Of a stretch of 64,000 nucleotides of DNA, positions 9,763 to 19,423 are shown piece by piece. The stretch is taken from contig NZ_WJNG01000007.1 in the NCBI RefSeq assembly GCF_009649745.1, positions 1 to 64,000 of the forward strand, in the 5' to 3' direction. The translations under genes were made by a program, and so were the position numbers. The notes under the pieces are model-generated. The model was given only the letters and a program-made list of their open reading frames with translations. It did not search any database and was not told where the DNA came from. Origin of the DNA: Aquibacillus halophilus (GTDB taxonomy: Bacteria > Bacillota > Bacilli > Bacillales > Amphibacillaceae). Numbering within the stretch: the first letter of the stretch is position 1; every line of letters begins with the position of its first letter.

Positions 9763-9924
9763 TTAGTCAATTTGTGGTGCATATTTTACTCTTTTTTGTT
9801 TTACTTCAGGATCAACTAATTGGTTTAATATTTCAACTGGGTATATAAACAATGCATATCCCACAAACATAAATGAGAATAAGGCCAGAACACCAAGATC
9901 TAGAATACTTTTTAATAAATTCAA
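9763..9924 (-). CDS. Small single-pass membrane protein, unknown
   Basis: A 53-residue protein if translation starts at the TTG at 9924, which has GGAG eight bases upstream. The frame stays open to an ATG at 9993 (76 residues), but that ATG has no RBS. One strong membrane segment (LGVLALFSFMFVGYALFIYPV) spans about residues 9-29, followed by a basic tail VKQKRVKYAPQ. It has its own terminator at 9691-9726. I do not recognise the family. The transmembrane segment, RBS and terminator support a real gene. Confidence 0.6.
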   Translation of the reverse strand: MNLLKSILDLGVLALFSFMFVGYALFIYPVEILNQLVDPEVKQKRVKYAPQID

Positions 9925-10217
9925 ATTATTCAACTCCGATATAGTAGTTAGTTTGTGCCACGAGATTAATCTTAAATCTGAAAGCGCAACCAATCAAAAT
10001 GCCCTTAGGATTAATAATAAGTAATGTAACAGTCTGTTATATTGTAGTAGTCATATAACTTTGATATCTATACTAATAATTCAATATATTGCCTTATGCT
10101 CCTAATAACGTTGAAATTGCTCAAAGACTTTTAAAAAATGCTGTTAAATTAAGGATTTTGTTTAATAAGTTTGTAATTTTTTATGCAAAAACCATAGATT
10201 GCGTTGTAACTGTCGTG

Positions 10218-10280
10218 TTGATCTTTGTTTCGGGCAGTGGCTTTCCGTGGGCAACGCTTCAACTTCCCACGGAAGCAAAC
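10218..10280 (-). repeat. Truncated copy of a dispersed palindromic repeat
   Basis: About 60 bases match, with few changes, the reverse complement of the right end of the element at 54256-54441. The shared core reads CGGGCAGT.GCTTTCCG.GGGCAACGCTTCAACTTCC. The left half of the element is not recognisable downstream, so this copy is partial. It lies in the otherwise empty 9925-10569 interval, apart from an operator-like palindrome near trmB. An open frame across it (10089-10412) has no RBS or family resemblance and is probably not coding. Confidence 0.75.
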
Positions 10281-10526
10281 CAATACCTTGAAGGGACAAC
10301 ACTATTTCTGGGGGCGATGTATTACTGTCAGAGCCTTTCTCGTACTTATGGAAAGCAAAACAGTCTTAAGAGCCCATATGATGCGCCTGCGTCTTCTATA
10401 AATGCTTCGTAGTTCTTTTCTCGGTGCTGAACTGGTACTCATTTTTTTTTTTCATTTAATAGCACCAAGCTATATGAAAAGATCCTTAATTTAAAGATAG
10501 AGCTTGCACAGATGTTTATAATCATG

Positions 10527-10545
10527 ATATCGTTTTAAACGATAT
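10527..10545. promoter_or_regulatory. Operator-like palindrome upstream of trmB
   Basis: ATATCGTTT-T-AAACGATAT is a 19-base perfect palindrome around a central T. It lies between a TATAAT-like -10 candidate (10517-10522) and the trmB RBS at 10555. Its place at the expected transcription start suggests a repressor site, but no clear -35 is visible and the factor is unknown. Confidence 0.4.
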
Positions 10546-10569
10546 ATCATAGTGAAGGAGATTAAGTTT

Positions 10570-11223
10570 ATGCGTGCAAGAAATAAGCCTTGGGCTGATG
10601 ACTTTCTTAAGGAGAATAACCATATAGTTGAACTAACACCCTTTGACCATAAAGATAAATGGAAGACTGTTTTTAACGATAACAATCCAATACACCTAGA
10701 AATTGGAACTGGAAAAGGACAATTTATTACCGGAATGGCAAAACAACATAAAGATGTAAATTTTATCGGAATCGAAATTGCTAAAAGTATTATTGTCAGT
10801 GCTGTACAAAAGGTGTCAGATTCTGAACAAGGGAATATTCGACTAATAAACGAAGATGCCAAGGATCTACGAGAGTTTTTTGGAGAGAATGAAGTAGAAA
10901 AGATATATTTGAATTTTTCAGATCCATGGCCTAAAAGTCGTCACGAGAAGAGGCGTTTAAGTTACAATACTTTTCTTGAACAATATCGTGATATATTAAC
11001 AGAGAATGGGGAAATTATTTTAAAAACAGATAACAAGAGTTTATTTGAATATTCTCTAGTAAGTTTTTCGAAATTTGGTATGGAATTAGATGAAGTACTA
11101 TTAAATTTACATGAAGAAAATGATCCATTAAATGTAATGACTGAATATGAGGAAAAATTCTCGGAAAAGGGACAAGCGATTTATCGATGCAAAGCTTCAT
11201 TTAAAAAACAGAAAAAAGACTAA
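10570..11223 (+). CDS. trmB: tRNA (guanine-N7-)-methyltransferase TrmB
   Basis: A 217-residue SAM-dependent enzyme that methylates G46 of tRNA. Motifs: the SAM-binding HLEIGTGKGQFI (about residues 42-53), IGIEIAKSI, and the TrmB signature LNFSDPWPKSRHEKRRL (residues about 117-133). The frame opens at a GTG at 10552, but the ATG at 10570 has AAGGAG nine bases upstream and gives the family start MR.R.KPWADDFL. The stem of its terminator reaches into the last codons. It converges with the PepSY gene. Confidence 0.93.
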   Translation: MRARNKPWADDFLKENNHIVELTPFDHKDKWKTVFNDNNPIHLEIGTGKGQFITGMAKQHKDVNFIGIEIAKSIIVSAVQKVSDSEQGNIRLINEDAKDLREFFGENEVEKIYLNFSDPWPKSRHEKRRLSYNTFLEQYRDILTENGEIILKTDNKSLFEYSLVSFSKFGMELDEVLLNLHEENDPLNVMTEYEEKFSEKGQAIYRCKASFKKQKKD

Positions 11224-11251
11224 AGTCACAGTAGTGGCTTTAGTCTTTTTT
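11212..11251. terminator. Bidirectional terminator between trmB and the PepSY gene
   Basis: Stem AAAAAAGACTAAAG / CTTTAGTCTTTTTT around a 12-base loop. The left arm includes the end of trmB. Confidence 0.9.
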
Positions 11252-11264
11252 CATACCTGTGTTC

Positions 11265-11579
11265 TCAAGCAGACTGAGCTGCATCTAGTACAGTACCAGT
11301 TTCTGCATCTACAAAGAATTCATATTGCTGATTATCACCATCGATATTTCTTGTTACCCCACCACGATATACAGTATAAGTTAGACCATTTTTAACCATT
11401 TCTTCAGGTTTCATGTAGATCCATGAACCACTAATAGGTCCTTGTTTTTTAAAGGTTTCTTTTGCTGCCTTTAATGCTTTTTCGGGGGAAACTGCACGAG
11501 AATCAACTAGTGTTTCTTTAATTATTAAACCCGCAACAGCACCTAAACCAGCTGCAATGATTATTTTTTTCCAATTCAT
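11265..11579 (-). CDS. PepSY-domain protein, membrane-anchored
   Basis: A 104-residue protein. A short hydrophobic N-terminal segment (residues 5-20, IIIAAGLGAVAGLIIK) probably anchors or exports it. The rest is one PepSY-like domain: SPEKALKAAKETFKK is the helix and NQQYEFFVDAETGTVLDA the closing strands. PepSY domains often inhibit or modulate proteases or bind the envelope; the partner here is unknown. It sits convergent to trmB and divergent from the M42 peptidase gene. Confidence 0.8.
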   Translation of the reverse strand: MNWKKIIIAAGLGAVAGLIIKETLVDSRAVSPEKALKAAKETFKKQGPISGSWIYMKPEEMVKNGLTYTVYRGGVTRNIDGDNQQYEFFVDAETGTVLDAAQSA

Positions 11580-11721
11580 ATTGTCACCTCTAGTTAATAT
11601 TTTAGTATTAGTATACCTGAATTTAGGAAAAATAGAAAACCTAGTCCTTTACTAAAAAGTGGAAAGGATTATTTGAATCAGATACAATAAGTAAAGGTTA
11701 CAAATGATGGAGGTAATACAT

Positions 11722-12789
11722 ATGAAAAAGGAAACATTAGAACTATTTCGTAATTTAACAGAATTACAAGGTGCTCCTGGAAATGAACATTTTGTTCGTA
11801 ATTTTATGAAACAAGAACTTGAAAAATACTCGGATGAAATTATCCAGGATCGTCTTGGTGGCGTTTTTGGGGTTAAACATGGCCAAGGGCCTAAAGTAAT
11901 GGTTGCCGGCCACATGGATGAAGTTGGTTTTATGGTGACTCAAATAACGAAGAACGGAATGATTCGATTTCAGCCATTAGGTGGCTGGTGGTCACAAGTG
12001 TTGTTAGCACAGCGAGTGCAAATTATGACTGATAATGGACCAATTGTTGGTGTGATTGGGTCTATCCCCCCCCATAATTTAACACCTGAGCAAAGAAAGA
12101 AACCAATGGAACAAAAAAATATGCTTATTGATATTGGTGCAGATGATGAAGGTGATGCTAAAAATATTGGCATTAAACCAGGACAACAGATTTTGCCAAT
12201 AACTCCTTTTACACAAATGGCCAATGATAAGAAAATTCTTGCTAAGGCATGGGATAACAGATATGGGTGTGGATTGTCTATTGAGTTATTAAAAGAGTTG
12301 CAGGGTGAAAAGTTACCAAATCAATTGTTTTCTGGTGCAACAGTCCAAGAAGAAGTAGGATTAAGAGGAGCACAAGTTGCAGCAAATATGATCAACCCAG
12401 ATATTTTTTATGCATTAGACGCTTCTCCAGCTAATGATATGTCAGGTGATGACAAGGAATTTGGCCAATTAGGAAAAGGTGCACTATTACGTATCTTTGA
12501 CCGCTCTATGATTACTCATCGTGGTATTAGAGACTTTATTCTCGATACAGCAGAATCAAACAACATACCATACCAATATTTCATTTCACAGGGAGGTACA
12601 GACGCAGGAAGAGTTCATATAGCTAATGAAGGGGTTCCATCCGCAGTGGTTGGTATTTGTTCTCGATACATCCATACACATGCTTCTATTATTCATGTTG
12701 ACGATTATGCTGCTGCTAAAGAATTATTAGTTAAATTAGTGAAAACAACAGATAATAATGCCGTTGAACAAATTAAGAAGAATGGCTAA
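11722..12789 (+). CDS. ytoP: M42 family metallopeptidase YtoP
   Basis: A 355-residue M42 (glutamyl aminopeptidase/endoglucanase-like) enzyme, expected to use two metal ions to remove N-terminal residues from peptides in the cytosol. Metal and catalytic motifs appear in order: [31 protein letters not shown] (the EE pair), [10 protein letters not shown] and [12 protein letters not shown]. The ATG at 11722 has GGAGGT eight bases upstream; the ATG at 11704 lies before that RBS and is not used. The gene stands alone and ends before a long hairpin. Confidence 0.92.
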   Translation: MKKETLELFRNLTELQGAPGNEHFVRNFMKQELEKYSDEIIQDRLGGVFGVKHGQGPKVMVAGHMDEVGFMVTQITKNGMIRFQPLGGWWSQVLLAQRVQIMTDNGPIVGVIGSIPPHNLTPEQRKKPMEQKNMLIDIGADDEGDAKNIGIKPGQQILPITPFTQMANDKKILAKAWDNRYGCGLSIELLKELQGEKLPNQLFSGATVQEEVGLRGAQVAANMINPDIFYALDASPANDMSGDDKEFGQLGKGALLRIFDRSMITHRGIRDFILDTAESNNIPYQYFISQGGTDAGRVHIANEGVPSAVVGICSRYIHTHASIIHVDDYAAAKELLVKLVKTTDNNAVEQIKKNG

Positions 12790-12805
12790 CAGTATTTAAA
12801 AAAAT

Positions 12806-12859
12806 CCAATAGGACTGACTTATAAGGGTATTTAAACCTTGAAAGTTAGTCCTTATTGG
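12806..12859 (+). terminator. Long composite hairpin after ytoP
   Basis: Outer arms CCAATAGGACTGACTT / AAAGTTAGTCCTTATTGG enclose a second small hairpin, AAGG...ACCTT. No T-run follows, so it may be a terminator of non-standard type, or a structured leader of the next gene, whose RBS is 40 bases on. Confidence 0.5.
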
Positions 12860-12912
12860 CTTAATAATAAAAGGAACATCCCTTTAAATTTTTTGAGCAA
12901 AGGATGACAGAA

Positions 12913-13461
12913 ATGAAAGTGTTTATTGGTTCAAAAAACCCAACAAAAATAAAGGCAGTTACCAATGTATTTCCTAACTTTGAAGTAAGTGAAGTTGATG
13001 TGTCTTCAAAAGTATCATTACAACCCTTTTCCGATGAAGAAACATTGGAAGGGGCGGTTAATCGTGCAAAAGAATGTGCTTCATTTGCTAAAGGGGCTAT
13101 AGGTATTGGATTAGAAGGTGGAGTAATGGAACTAGAAACAGGGATGTTCCTCTGTAACTGGGGGGCCCTTGTCGATGAAAATGGAGAACTTTTTGTCGCA
13201 AGTGGTGCCAGAATTCCGTTGCCAACTGAAGTAACAGAACGGTTGGAAAAGGGAGTTGAACTGGGAGAAGTGATGGAAGAGTATACCATGATGAAGGACG
13301 TAAGAAAAAAAGAGGGAGCTGTTGGAATTTTCACCAATCAGCTAGTTAGTAGGGAAGAAATGTTTACTCATGTGTTAAAACTCTTAAAGGGTCAATATGA
13401 ATTCAATATAAAAAATCCCAGGATTAGTGGGTCGGTACAAACAAATACAGAAGGTAGTTAA
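12913..13461 (+). CDS. Non-canonical purine NTP phosphatase, DUF84 family
   Basis: A 182-residue protein of the DUF84/YjjX family, which hydrolyses inosine and xanthosine triphosphates to keep them out of nucleic acids. Diagnostic segments are the N-terminal IGSKNPTKIKAV, FSDEETLEGAVNRAKEC, and GIGLEGGVMELETGMFLCNWG (around residues 60-80). The ATG at 12913 has AAGGA eight bases before it; the ATG at 12904 touches that RBS and is less likely. It is followed by a hairpin shared with the convergent ytoQ. Confidence 0.85.
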   Translation: MKVFIGSKNPTKIKAVTNVFPNFEVSEVDVSSKVSLQPFSDEETLEGAVNRAKECASFAKGAIGIGLEGGVMELETGMFLCNWGALVDENGELFVASGARIPLPTEVTERLEKGVELGEVMEEYTMMKDVRKKEGAVGIFTNQLVSREEMFTHVLKLLKGQYEFNIKNPRISGSVQTNTEGS

Positions 13462-13495
13462 AAGAGGCGTTAAGTTTTATCCTTAACACCTCTTA
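13462..13495. terminator. Hairpin between the DUF84 gene and ytoQ
   Basis: Stem AAGAGGCGTTAAG / TTAACACCTCTT with a 7-base loop (one mismatch). T-runs are weak on both sides, so it is a moderate terminator for either convergent transcript. Confidence 0.65.
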
Positions 13496-13517
13496 AAGGG
13501 ATGTGATTACAGGCCAG

Positions 13518-13958
13518 TTAAACGAAGCAATAGTCAATTACTTCTAGTGCCTGATCAATAGTTTCAACGGTAACATTTGCCTTATTTGATAATTCTTTTA
13601 ATGGGTGAATTAGGGATTTGGGTCTTACTATAATAGTCGGTTTGCTGAGACTAATAGCAGTTGATGCGTCCATCGCTGTATTCCATTGTTTGTATTTTTC
13701 ACCAAAAAGAGCAATGACAACATCTGATTTTTGCATTAACACCGAGGTTCTAAAATTATTAATGTCTGAAGCTGCATCATCCTTATATAAATTATCCGGT
13801 TGAGCGCCCATTATCTTTTCACCAATATTATCAGAAAGTTCATGGTTTTCTTGTGGACCGACGAAAAGTATAGGTAATTCTTTTTGATTTGCCTTATTTT
13901 TTAAGTGATCGCGCCAGTCGTCATGAATTTGTCCTGCTAAATATACAGTTAATTCCAT
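13518..13958 (-). CDS. ytoQ: YtoQ family protein
   Basis: A 146-residue soluble protein matching the YtoQ family: it begins MELTVYLAGQIHDDWRD and contains SDVVIALFGEKYKQWNTAMDAS, which is in the style of nucleoside 2-deoxyribosyltransferase-like folds. The biochemical role is not known. The frame is open to 14069, but AGGAGG precedes the ATG at 13958, which fits the family start. It is divergent from the lipoprotein gene at 14159, so the 200-base gap should hold both promoters. Confidence 0.82.
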   Translation of the reverse strand: MELTVYLAGQIHDDWRDHLKNKANQKELPILFVGPQENHELSDNIGEKIMGAQPDNLYKDDAASDINNFRTSVLMQKSDVVIALFGEKYKQWNTAMDASTAISLSKPTIIVRPKSLIHPLKELSNKANVTVETIDQALEVIDYCFV

Positions 13959-14158
13959 ATAGATTATTCCTCCTAAATAGGTTTTTAGAATAGCGGTAAA
14001 TTTTGCTATGTATTTAAGTATATCTATTCCATATATTACTTTCAAAGAATTGAAATACAAATGAAACAAAAGTGAAACAAATCATTTCTTGTCAAATCCT
14101 CGATTAATAGTATTATAGAAGTAGGGGAAAAGAACTAGGTTTACAGGAGGATTTATTT

Positions 14159-14683
14159 ATGAACAGATTTAAAGTTAGTCTTTTCGTAATCTCAGTAATA
14201 CTACTATTTACTAGTTTAGCTGGATGTAGTCTGAAATCAGAAGAACAAGTTTTAGAGGAAACTCAAGAAGTGGCAATAAATACTTTTCAACAAGAAAGTG
14301 TTGATACAAATACTGAACTAGAAAATTTTTCTTTATACTTGCCCGGTGGTTTTGAAATTACTGAGGAAACTATGAGTAATTTAATTTTACAAAGGGACGA
14401 TCAAACTTATATCTTGTTTTACAATGCGTTAGAAGATACAACAAGTGAACTGAATTATAAAGCAGCAGAAAGTATAGACGAGTCAACCTTGTTAGAATCA
14501 TTTGAGGATGAAAATAGGTTTGGTTACATTAAGGTTTTATCAACAGAAGAGGACTCCTATGAACTTCAAATAGGCGTTGGTGGTGTTAAAATAACTACCC
14601 GTACATCGAAAGATCAATTGGTAGAAGACACCGAAGAAATGATGAAAATGGCAAACTCAATCGCTTATACTAAACAAGATTAA
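14159..14683 (+). CDS. Putative lipoprotein, unknown function
   Basis: A 174-residue protein with a lipoprotein signal: a basic start, a hydrophobic core of about 15 residues, and the lipobox LAGC, giving a modified Cys at about residue 22. The mature part is acidic and rich in Glu, Thr and Ser, with no domain I recognise. LYLPGGFEITEETMSNLIL and the later VGGVKITTRTSK segment suggest a small beta-rich domain. The RBS is CAGGAGG. It converges with the chemotaxis receptor gene and shares its terminator. Confidence 0.75.
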   Translation: MNRFKVSLFVISVILLFTSLAGCSLKSEEQVLEETQEVAINTFQQESVDTNTELENFSLYLPGGFEITEETMSNLILQRDDQTYILFYNALEDTTSELNYKAAESIDESTLLESFEDENRFGYIKVLSTEEDSYELQIGVGGVKITTRTSKDQLVEDTEEMMKMANSIAYTKQD

Positions 14684-14686
14684 TAT

Positions 14687-14723
14687 AAAAACACGAATTC
14701 CAAACTAGGAATTCGTGTTTTTA
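14687..14723. terminator. Bidirectional terminator between lipoprotein and MCP genes
   Basis: Perfect stem AAAAACACGAATTCC / GGAATTCGTGTTTTT with a 6-base loop. Confidence 0.92.
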
Positions 14724-14742
14724 TAATGTATTTTTTTATTCC

Positions 14743-16848
14743 TTAAGAAATGTTTTTCCGATAGGTAGGATCTGATTTATTCAATTCAGCTTCATTATTA
14801 GTGAGCTCATCTTTAACCAATTCTCTATCTTGTGAATTTTCCGCATTAGTCAGTTCTTTTGTGTTGTTAGATGATTCACTAAGAATAAATTGACCTACCT
14901 CTGCGGAAAGCTCTTGAGAAATATCTTGTAATTTGATAGCCGCTTCACCCACATGCTCAATTGATTGGGCCTGTGCCTCACTTGATGCAGATACTTCTTC
15001 AGCTGTAGCGACAGCTTCTTCTGATATAATATTAATCTCATTTAACTTGTCTTTTAAATTGTTATTAGCTCCGCTAACGTCTTGAATTGATGCTACTACT
15101 TTCTTAATTTTGGAGTCCATATCATATATATGATTAGAAATTCGGTTGAAAGCATCTTTAGTTCTAGAAACATTATCTTTCTGGGTTTGTTGAAAATTAT
15201 CAAACTGACTAGCATCTTCGGTCAACCGGTTCATTTGGTTTTTTATTTTATTTACTAACTGATAAATATCTTGTGCTTCATTCTTGGAACGCTCCGCTAA
15301 TTTGCGTACTTCATCGGCAACAACTGCAAATCCTTTCCCGCTTTCCCCAGCTCTAGCAGATTCAATAGCAGCATTTAACGCAAGTAGATTAGTACTATCA
15401 GCGATTTCTTCAATAGCAGTAACAATGGTAGAAATCTGTTGTGATTGCTTTGCAGTTTCTTGTACCTGTTTTGTTAGATGACTAGCAAGTTCAATGAATG
15501 AAGAGGAAGTGCTCTCTAGTGTATTCATTGTATCTAAGCCGTAATTACCTTCCTCTTCCGCTTGTTTAAGTGATAAAGAGATGTCATCTACAGCTGAATT
15601 ACTCTCTTGAATTGCAACTGATACTTCTTCAATTAAGTGTGTACTTTCTTCTATTTGAGCAGCCTGTTGTTGTGATCCTGCTGCTACATGGTTAATAGAG
15701 TCATTTACCTCTTCCGCCTGTGCAGTTGATTGCTCTGATACAGCAGCTAAATTGGAGGAAGAATCACTCAAAACCTTAGAAGCATTTTGAACCTTTAGCA
15801 TAGAAATTTCCATTTTTGTAGCCATATTATTAAATGTTCTCGCTAGCTCAGCCATTTCATCCTTTGTCCTAATTGGAACACGATGAGATAGATCCCCATC
15901 ACCAATTTGTTGGGCCCCATGCTTTAGTGTTAAAATTGAGTTTCCAATTGAGCGAATTAGAATAGAACCGGTGATTAACATAGTTAATAGAACTATTACT
16001 CCAGTAATAGTGAATACGAGTATCATCCTTTGTTTCGCTTGTTGTTGGGATAAACTAATTTGTTGGTTCATTGATGCGGCACTTTCTTGCACATTAATAA
16101 CTTTTGTAGCTACTTCAGCAGCGACATTTTCAAATGAACTTTTAATTGAGTCTGCTTGAGTTAGCGTATTAGAAACGGAATGAACAGCTTGTTGATACCT
16201 TAATAAGCTACTACTCACAAGACTTCTATCTTGATCAGCAATGTTTGAATCATTCATAAGAGTAGAAAAATTTCTAACAGCCATATCAAATTCAGAATTC
16301 TCTTCCTCAGGATTAGCTAAATAATTTTTTTCTTCTAGTTTTATTTGAAGGACTGCATTAATTAATTCAAGGTTTTCAGTCGATTCAATCGTGTTGTACA
16401 AAACCTGATAAGATTCATTAATGTTCTTTTGTAGACCCTCTTCATCGGAAAAGCCAACTAAACGATACATATTCACCATTGGCTCTAACTGTTCTATGTA
16501 AGTATTGGCGCTTTCTGAGATATCGGAGAAATTACTCGCAATCTGTGGAAAATCGGAATATGTTGTTGTATATTCCTTAGCTAACTCTTGTAAGCTGGTG
16601 ATAGATTTCCTCATTTCTTCTGAATGAGCCTCCGAAGGTTCATGAAAGAATTGTTGCTCCTTTTGATTTGTAACAGCTAATTCGTTGTTAATTAGTTCAC
16701 TATGTAGCAAAGCACCTTGAAGTTTAGTAGTCTCAGCTGTCCATTCCGATTGCTGGTAAAAAAAATAAAACGTGAATGCACTTAATACAGAAATGCTTAC
16801 AATTGATAGTATAAGTACGTACCGAAGTCGATTGCGAATTGAATGCAC
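14743..16848 (-). CDS. Methyl-accepting chemotaxis protein
   Basis: A 701-residue membrane chemoreceptor. TM1 lies at about residues 12-30; an extracellular helical sensor region of about 250 residues follows; TM2 is near 277-300. A HAMP domain comes next ([25 protein letters not shown] region), then the long coiled-coil signalling domain. Its conserved tip includes [20 protein letters not shown] and [18 protein letters not shown]. Receptors of this class signal to CheA through CheW. The ligand cannot be read from sequence, and no NWETF-type tail is present. It starts at GTG with GGGGGGA upstream. Confidence 0.93.
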   Translation of the reverse strand: MHSIRNRLRYVLILSIVSISVLSAFTFYFFYQQSEWTAETTKLQGALLHSELINNELAVTNQKEQQFFHEPSEAHSEEMRKSITSLQELAKEYTTTYSDFPQIASNFSDISESANTYIEQLEPMVNMYRLVGFSDEEGLQKNINESYQVLYNTIESTENLELINAVLQIKLEEKNYLANPEEENSEFDMAVRNFSTLMNDSNIADQDRSLVSSSLLRYQQAVHSVSNTLTQADSIKSSFENVAAEVATKVINVQESAASMNQQISLSQQQAKQRMILVFTITGVIVLLTMLITGSILIRSIGNSILTLKHGAQQIGDGDLSHRVPIRTKDEMAELARTFNNMATKMEISMLKVQNASKVLSDSSSNLAAVSEQSTAQAEEVNDSINHVAAGSQQQAAQIEESTHLIEEVSVAIQESNSAVDDISLSLKQAEEEGNYGLDTMNTLESTSSSFIELASHLTKQVQETAKQSQQISTIVTAIEEIADSTNLLALNAAIESARAGESGKGFAVVADEVRKLAERSKNEAQDIYQLVNKIKNQMNRLTEDASQFDNFQQTQKDNVSRTKDAFNRISNHIYDMDSKIKKVVASIQDVSGANNNLKDKLNEINIISEEAVATAEEVSASSEAQAQSIEHVGEAAIKLQDISQELSAEVGQFILSESSNNTKELTNAENSQDRELVKDELTNNEAELNKSDPTYRKNIS

Positions 16849-17025
16849 ATAATCCCCCCAAAATATTTATCTATTTTATAAAATTATATTATAATTATAG
16901 AGATTATATAATTGGATTACAATTCCAATTCGAGACTTTGTCGAAAAAAGTCAGGTAGATACAATTGAGATAGACAATTTAATTGTGTATGATTAACTTT
17001 TAAGATATTAAAAAGGAGAATTATA

Positions 17026-18066
17026 ATGAAACAATTCCTAAACAAAAAAGGGGTATCACTATCACCTAAAGAATACTTTATAACGGCCCTTAGTTATATG
17101 GCACTTGGACTTTTTTCTTCCCTTATCATTGGTCTAATCATCCAAACGTTGGGCCAACAATTACCTAAACTGTTCGGATCACTTGGACTATTTGATATGC
17201 TTAGAGAAATGGGCGCATTTGCTATGGACCCTAAAATTGTCGGAGGAGCTATTGGTGTAGCTATTGCTTATGGATTAAAGGCCCCGCCTTTAGTTATTTT
17301 TTCAGCTTTGTTTGCCGGAGCTTATGGATATGACTTAGGTGGACCTGCAGGAAGTTATGTTGCTGCATTATTTGCAACGGAGTTTGGAAAACTAATCTAC
17401 AAAGAAACAAGGGTTGATATTCTTTTAACTCCATTTCTAACCATAGTTGTTGGCTTTACCGCGGGAAAGATCATCGGGGCACCAATTAATACTTTTATGA
17501 CTGGATTCGGTAATGTGATTAATTGGTCAACCGAACAACAACCGTTCATAATGGGGATTATCGTAGCTGTTTTAATGGGTTGGGCGTTAACGGCCCCTAT
17601 ATCCAGTGCGGCTATTGCAATTATGCTATCATTAGATGGAATTGCAGCCGGAGCGGCTACCGTTGGTTGCGCAGCTCAGATGGTTGGTTTTGCCGTTTCG
17701 AGCTATCGAGACAATGGAATGGGTGGTGCACTTGCTCAAGGTATAGGAACATCTATGCTTCAAGTAGCAAATATTATAAAAAAGCCAATTATAATTCTGC
17801 CACCAACAATTGCTGGAATTATCATGGCACCATTTGCCAGTGTCTTATTTGAGATGACGAATAACTCCCTGGGTGCGGGAATGGGTACGGCTGGATTTGT
17901 TGGTCAGATAATGACATTAGAATCAATGGGCTTTAGTCTAAGTAACTTTTGGATTATCTTATTTTTACATATCGTGGGAACGGCAATAATTAGTTTAGCT
18001 GTATCAGAGTGGTTCCGTAAAAAAGGCTGGATTAAGTTAGGCGACATGAAAATTAATTATGAGTAA
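17026..18066 (+). CDS. PTS-IIC-like membrane permease (PTS_EIIC_2 type)
   Basis: A 346-residue polytopic membrane protein with about 8-10 hydrophobic segments and Gly-rich loops such as GGAIGVAIAYGLKAPPLVIFSA. It matches the stand-alone EIIC-type permeases annotated in Bacilli as PTS sugar transporter subunit IIC. No EIIA or EIIB partner is encoded nearby, so phosphotransferase coupling is unproven and the substrate unknown. The RBS is AAGGAG. The ytpP start follows 16 bases after its stop, so co-transcription is likely. Confidence 0.8.
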   Translation: MKQFLNKKGVSLSPKEYFITALSYMALGLFSSLIIGLIIQTLGQQLPKLFGSLGLFDMLREMGAFAMDPKIVGGAIGVAIAYGLKAPPLVIFSALFAGAYGYDLGGPAGSYVAALFATEFGKLIYKETRVDILLTPFLTIVVGFTAGKIIGAPINTFMTGFGNVINWSTEQQPFIMGIIVAVLMGWALTAPISSAAIAIMLSLDGIAAGAATVGCAAQMVGFAVSSYRDNGMGGALAQGIGTSMLQVANIIKKPIIILPPTIAGIIMAPFASVLFEMTNNSLGAGMGTAGFVGQIMTLESMGFSLSNFWIILFLHIVGTAIISLAVSEWFRKKGWIKLGDMKINYE

Positions 18067-18082
18067 TAAAAGAGGTGGAACT

Positions 18083-18394
18083 ATGAAAGAGTTGCAATCA
18101 AAAGAAGAATTAGACGGTTATATGAAAGGTAAGACAATCTTAATGTTTTCAGCTGACTGGTGCCCAGATTGCCGAGTTATTGAGCCAGTACTCCCGGAGA
18201 TTGAACAAAAATATAATCAATTCACCTTTGTATATGTAGACCGTGATCAATTTATCGATATTTGTCAGGCTAATGATGTATTCGGAATACCAAGTTTCTT
18301 AGCATTTGAAAATGGTGTGGAGATTGGCCGTTTTGTTAGTAAAGATCGTAAAACGAAGGAAGAGATTGAGTTGTTTATTGATGAATTATCCTAA
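18083..18394 (+). CDS. ytpP: Thioredoxin-like protein YtpP
   Basis: A 103-residue thioredoxin-fold protein. The active site is WCPDC (residues 26-30), unlike the WCGPC of classical thioredoxin, and the cis-proline loop is FGIPSFLAF. Family context predicts a cytosolic thiol-disulfide oxidoreductase; the partner is unknown. The ATG at 18083 has AGAGGTGG upstream; an in-frame ATG at 18059 overlaps the previous gene and has no RBS. In B. subtilis ytpP, ytpQ and ytpR also lie together. Confidence 0.88.
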   Translation: MKELQSKEELDGYMKGKTILMFSADWCPDCRVIEPVLPEIEQKYNQFTFVYVDRDQFIDICQANDVFGIPSFLAFENGVEIGRFVSKDRKTKEEIELFIDELS

Positions 18395-18592
18395 TTTGAA
18401 TTGATTTATTTTTAATCCATCGGAATAGCTGAATGGCTCAAATAGTTAATTTCCAAAAGTATCTGGAGTAAATCCTTCAGTACCTAGAATAATAGTAATC
18501 TTCTGTATGAAATTGCAAATGAGTTGTTTCATTCAGGAGGCATTGCTAAAATAATAATTAGTTATTTTCTTCCCTTAAGGAGGAATGTTTTT

Positions 18593-19420
18593 ATGAAAAT
18601 GACAAGTATAAAAATGAAAAACATATTAGATGAGAGGTTGAAAAACCCAGACTGGCACACTTCGTTTAATCGGGATAAAGACATCTTTCGGGTCGAGTGG
18701 AAAGATACAAGACAAGGAATTTCAATTACAATTCCAAATGTTATTGCCAAATATGAGCAAAAGGGAGAAGAGGCTTTAGAGGATTTGGAATACCATATAA
18801 AAGAGGCCTTGAAAATAATGAACGAAACTCACGAGTTAACTGGCGAGGAGAAAAGTATTTACCCAGTCATCCGTTCTACTTCCTTTCCCACTAAAACAAA
18901 AAAAGGGTTAAAACTAGTATATTCTGAACACACGGCAGAAACCCGAATTTATTACGCATTGGATTTAGGGAAAACTTATAAATTAATTGACGAAGAAATG
19001 CTAAAAAAAGAATCATGGACAATGGAGAGAATCCGGGAAATTTCAATATTTAACGTTCGCTCTCTACCTTCAAACTTAAAGCAGGATAGAGTAGCAGACA
19101 ATGACTTTTATTTTATGTCAAGCCAGGATGGCTATGATGCAAGTCGTATTCTAAATGAATCCTTACTTGAGGAAATGAAAGCAAACAGTAAAGGGGATCT
19201 AGCTGTTGCTGTGCCACACCAGGATGTATTAATTATTGCTGATATTCAAAATGATATGGGCTATGATATATTAGCGCAAATGATGATGAAATTCTTCGCA
19301 GAAGGTAGAGTACCTATCACTTCATTACCGTTTATATACGAGAATAAAAAATTAGAACCTATTTTTATATTAGCAAAAAATAAGCCGACAAATCAAAGTG
19401 AACCTCGAAGGGAAGAATAA
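18593..19420 (+). CDS. ytpQ: DUF1444 family protein YtpQ
   Basis: A 275-residue soluble protein of the DUF1444/YtpQ family, function unknown. Characteristic segments are [26 protein letters not shown] early on and, towards the C-terminus, [20 protein letters not shown] and [22 protein letters not shown]. The frame extends upstream to 18524, but AAGGAGGA eight bases before the ATG at 18593 fixes the start. ytpR starts four bases after its stop, so the two are translated from one mRNA. The 198-base gap before it holds no gene. Confidence 0.88.
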   Translation: MKMTSIKMKNILDERLKNPDWHTSFNRDKDIFRVEWKDTRQGISITIPNVIAKYEQKGEEALEDLEYHIKEALKIMNETHELTGEEKSIYPVIRSTSFPTKTKKGLKLVYSEHTAETRIYYALDLGKTYKLIDEEMLKKESWTMERIREISIFNVRSLPSNLKQDRVADNDFYFMSSQDGYDASRILNESLLEEMKANSKGDLAVAVPHQDVLIIADIQNDMGYDILAQMMMKFFAEGRVPITSLPFIYENKKLEPIFILAKNKPTNQSEPRREE

Positions 19421-19423
19421 AAA

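Noticed and set aside
10089-10412. Open frame of 107 codons in the gap before trmB
   Set aside because: It runs through the decayed palindromic repeat, has no RBS and no family resemblance.
14060-14110. Two TGAAAC hexamers upstream of the lipoprotein gene, considered as ECF promoters
   Set aside because: No CGTA, CGTC or CGAC element at 16-17 bases from either.
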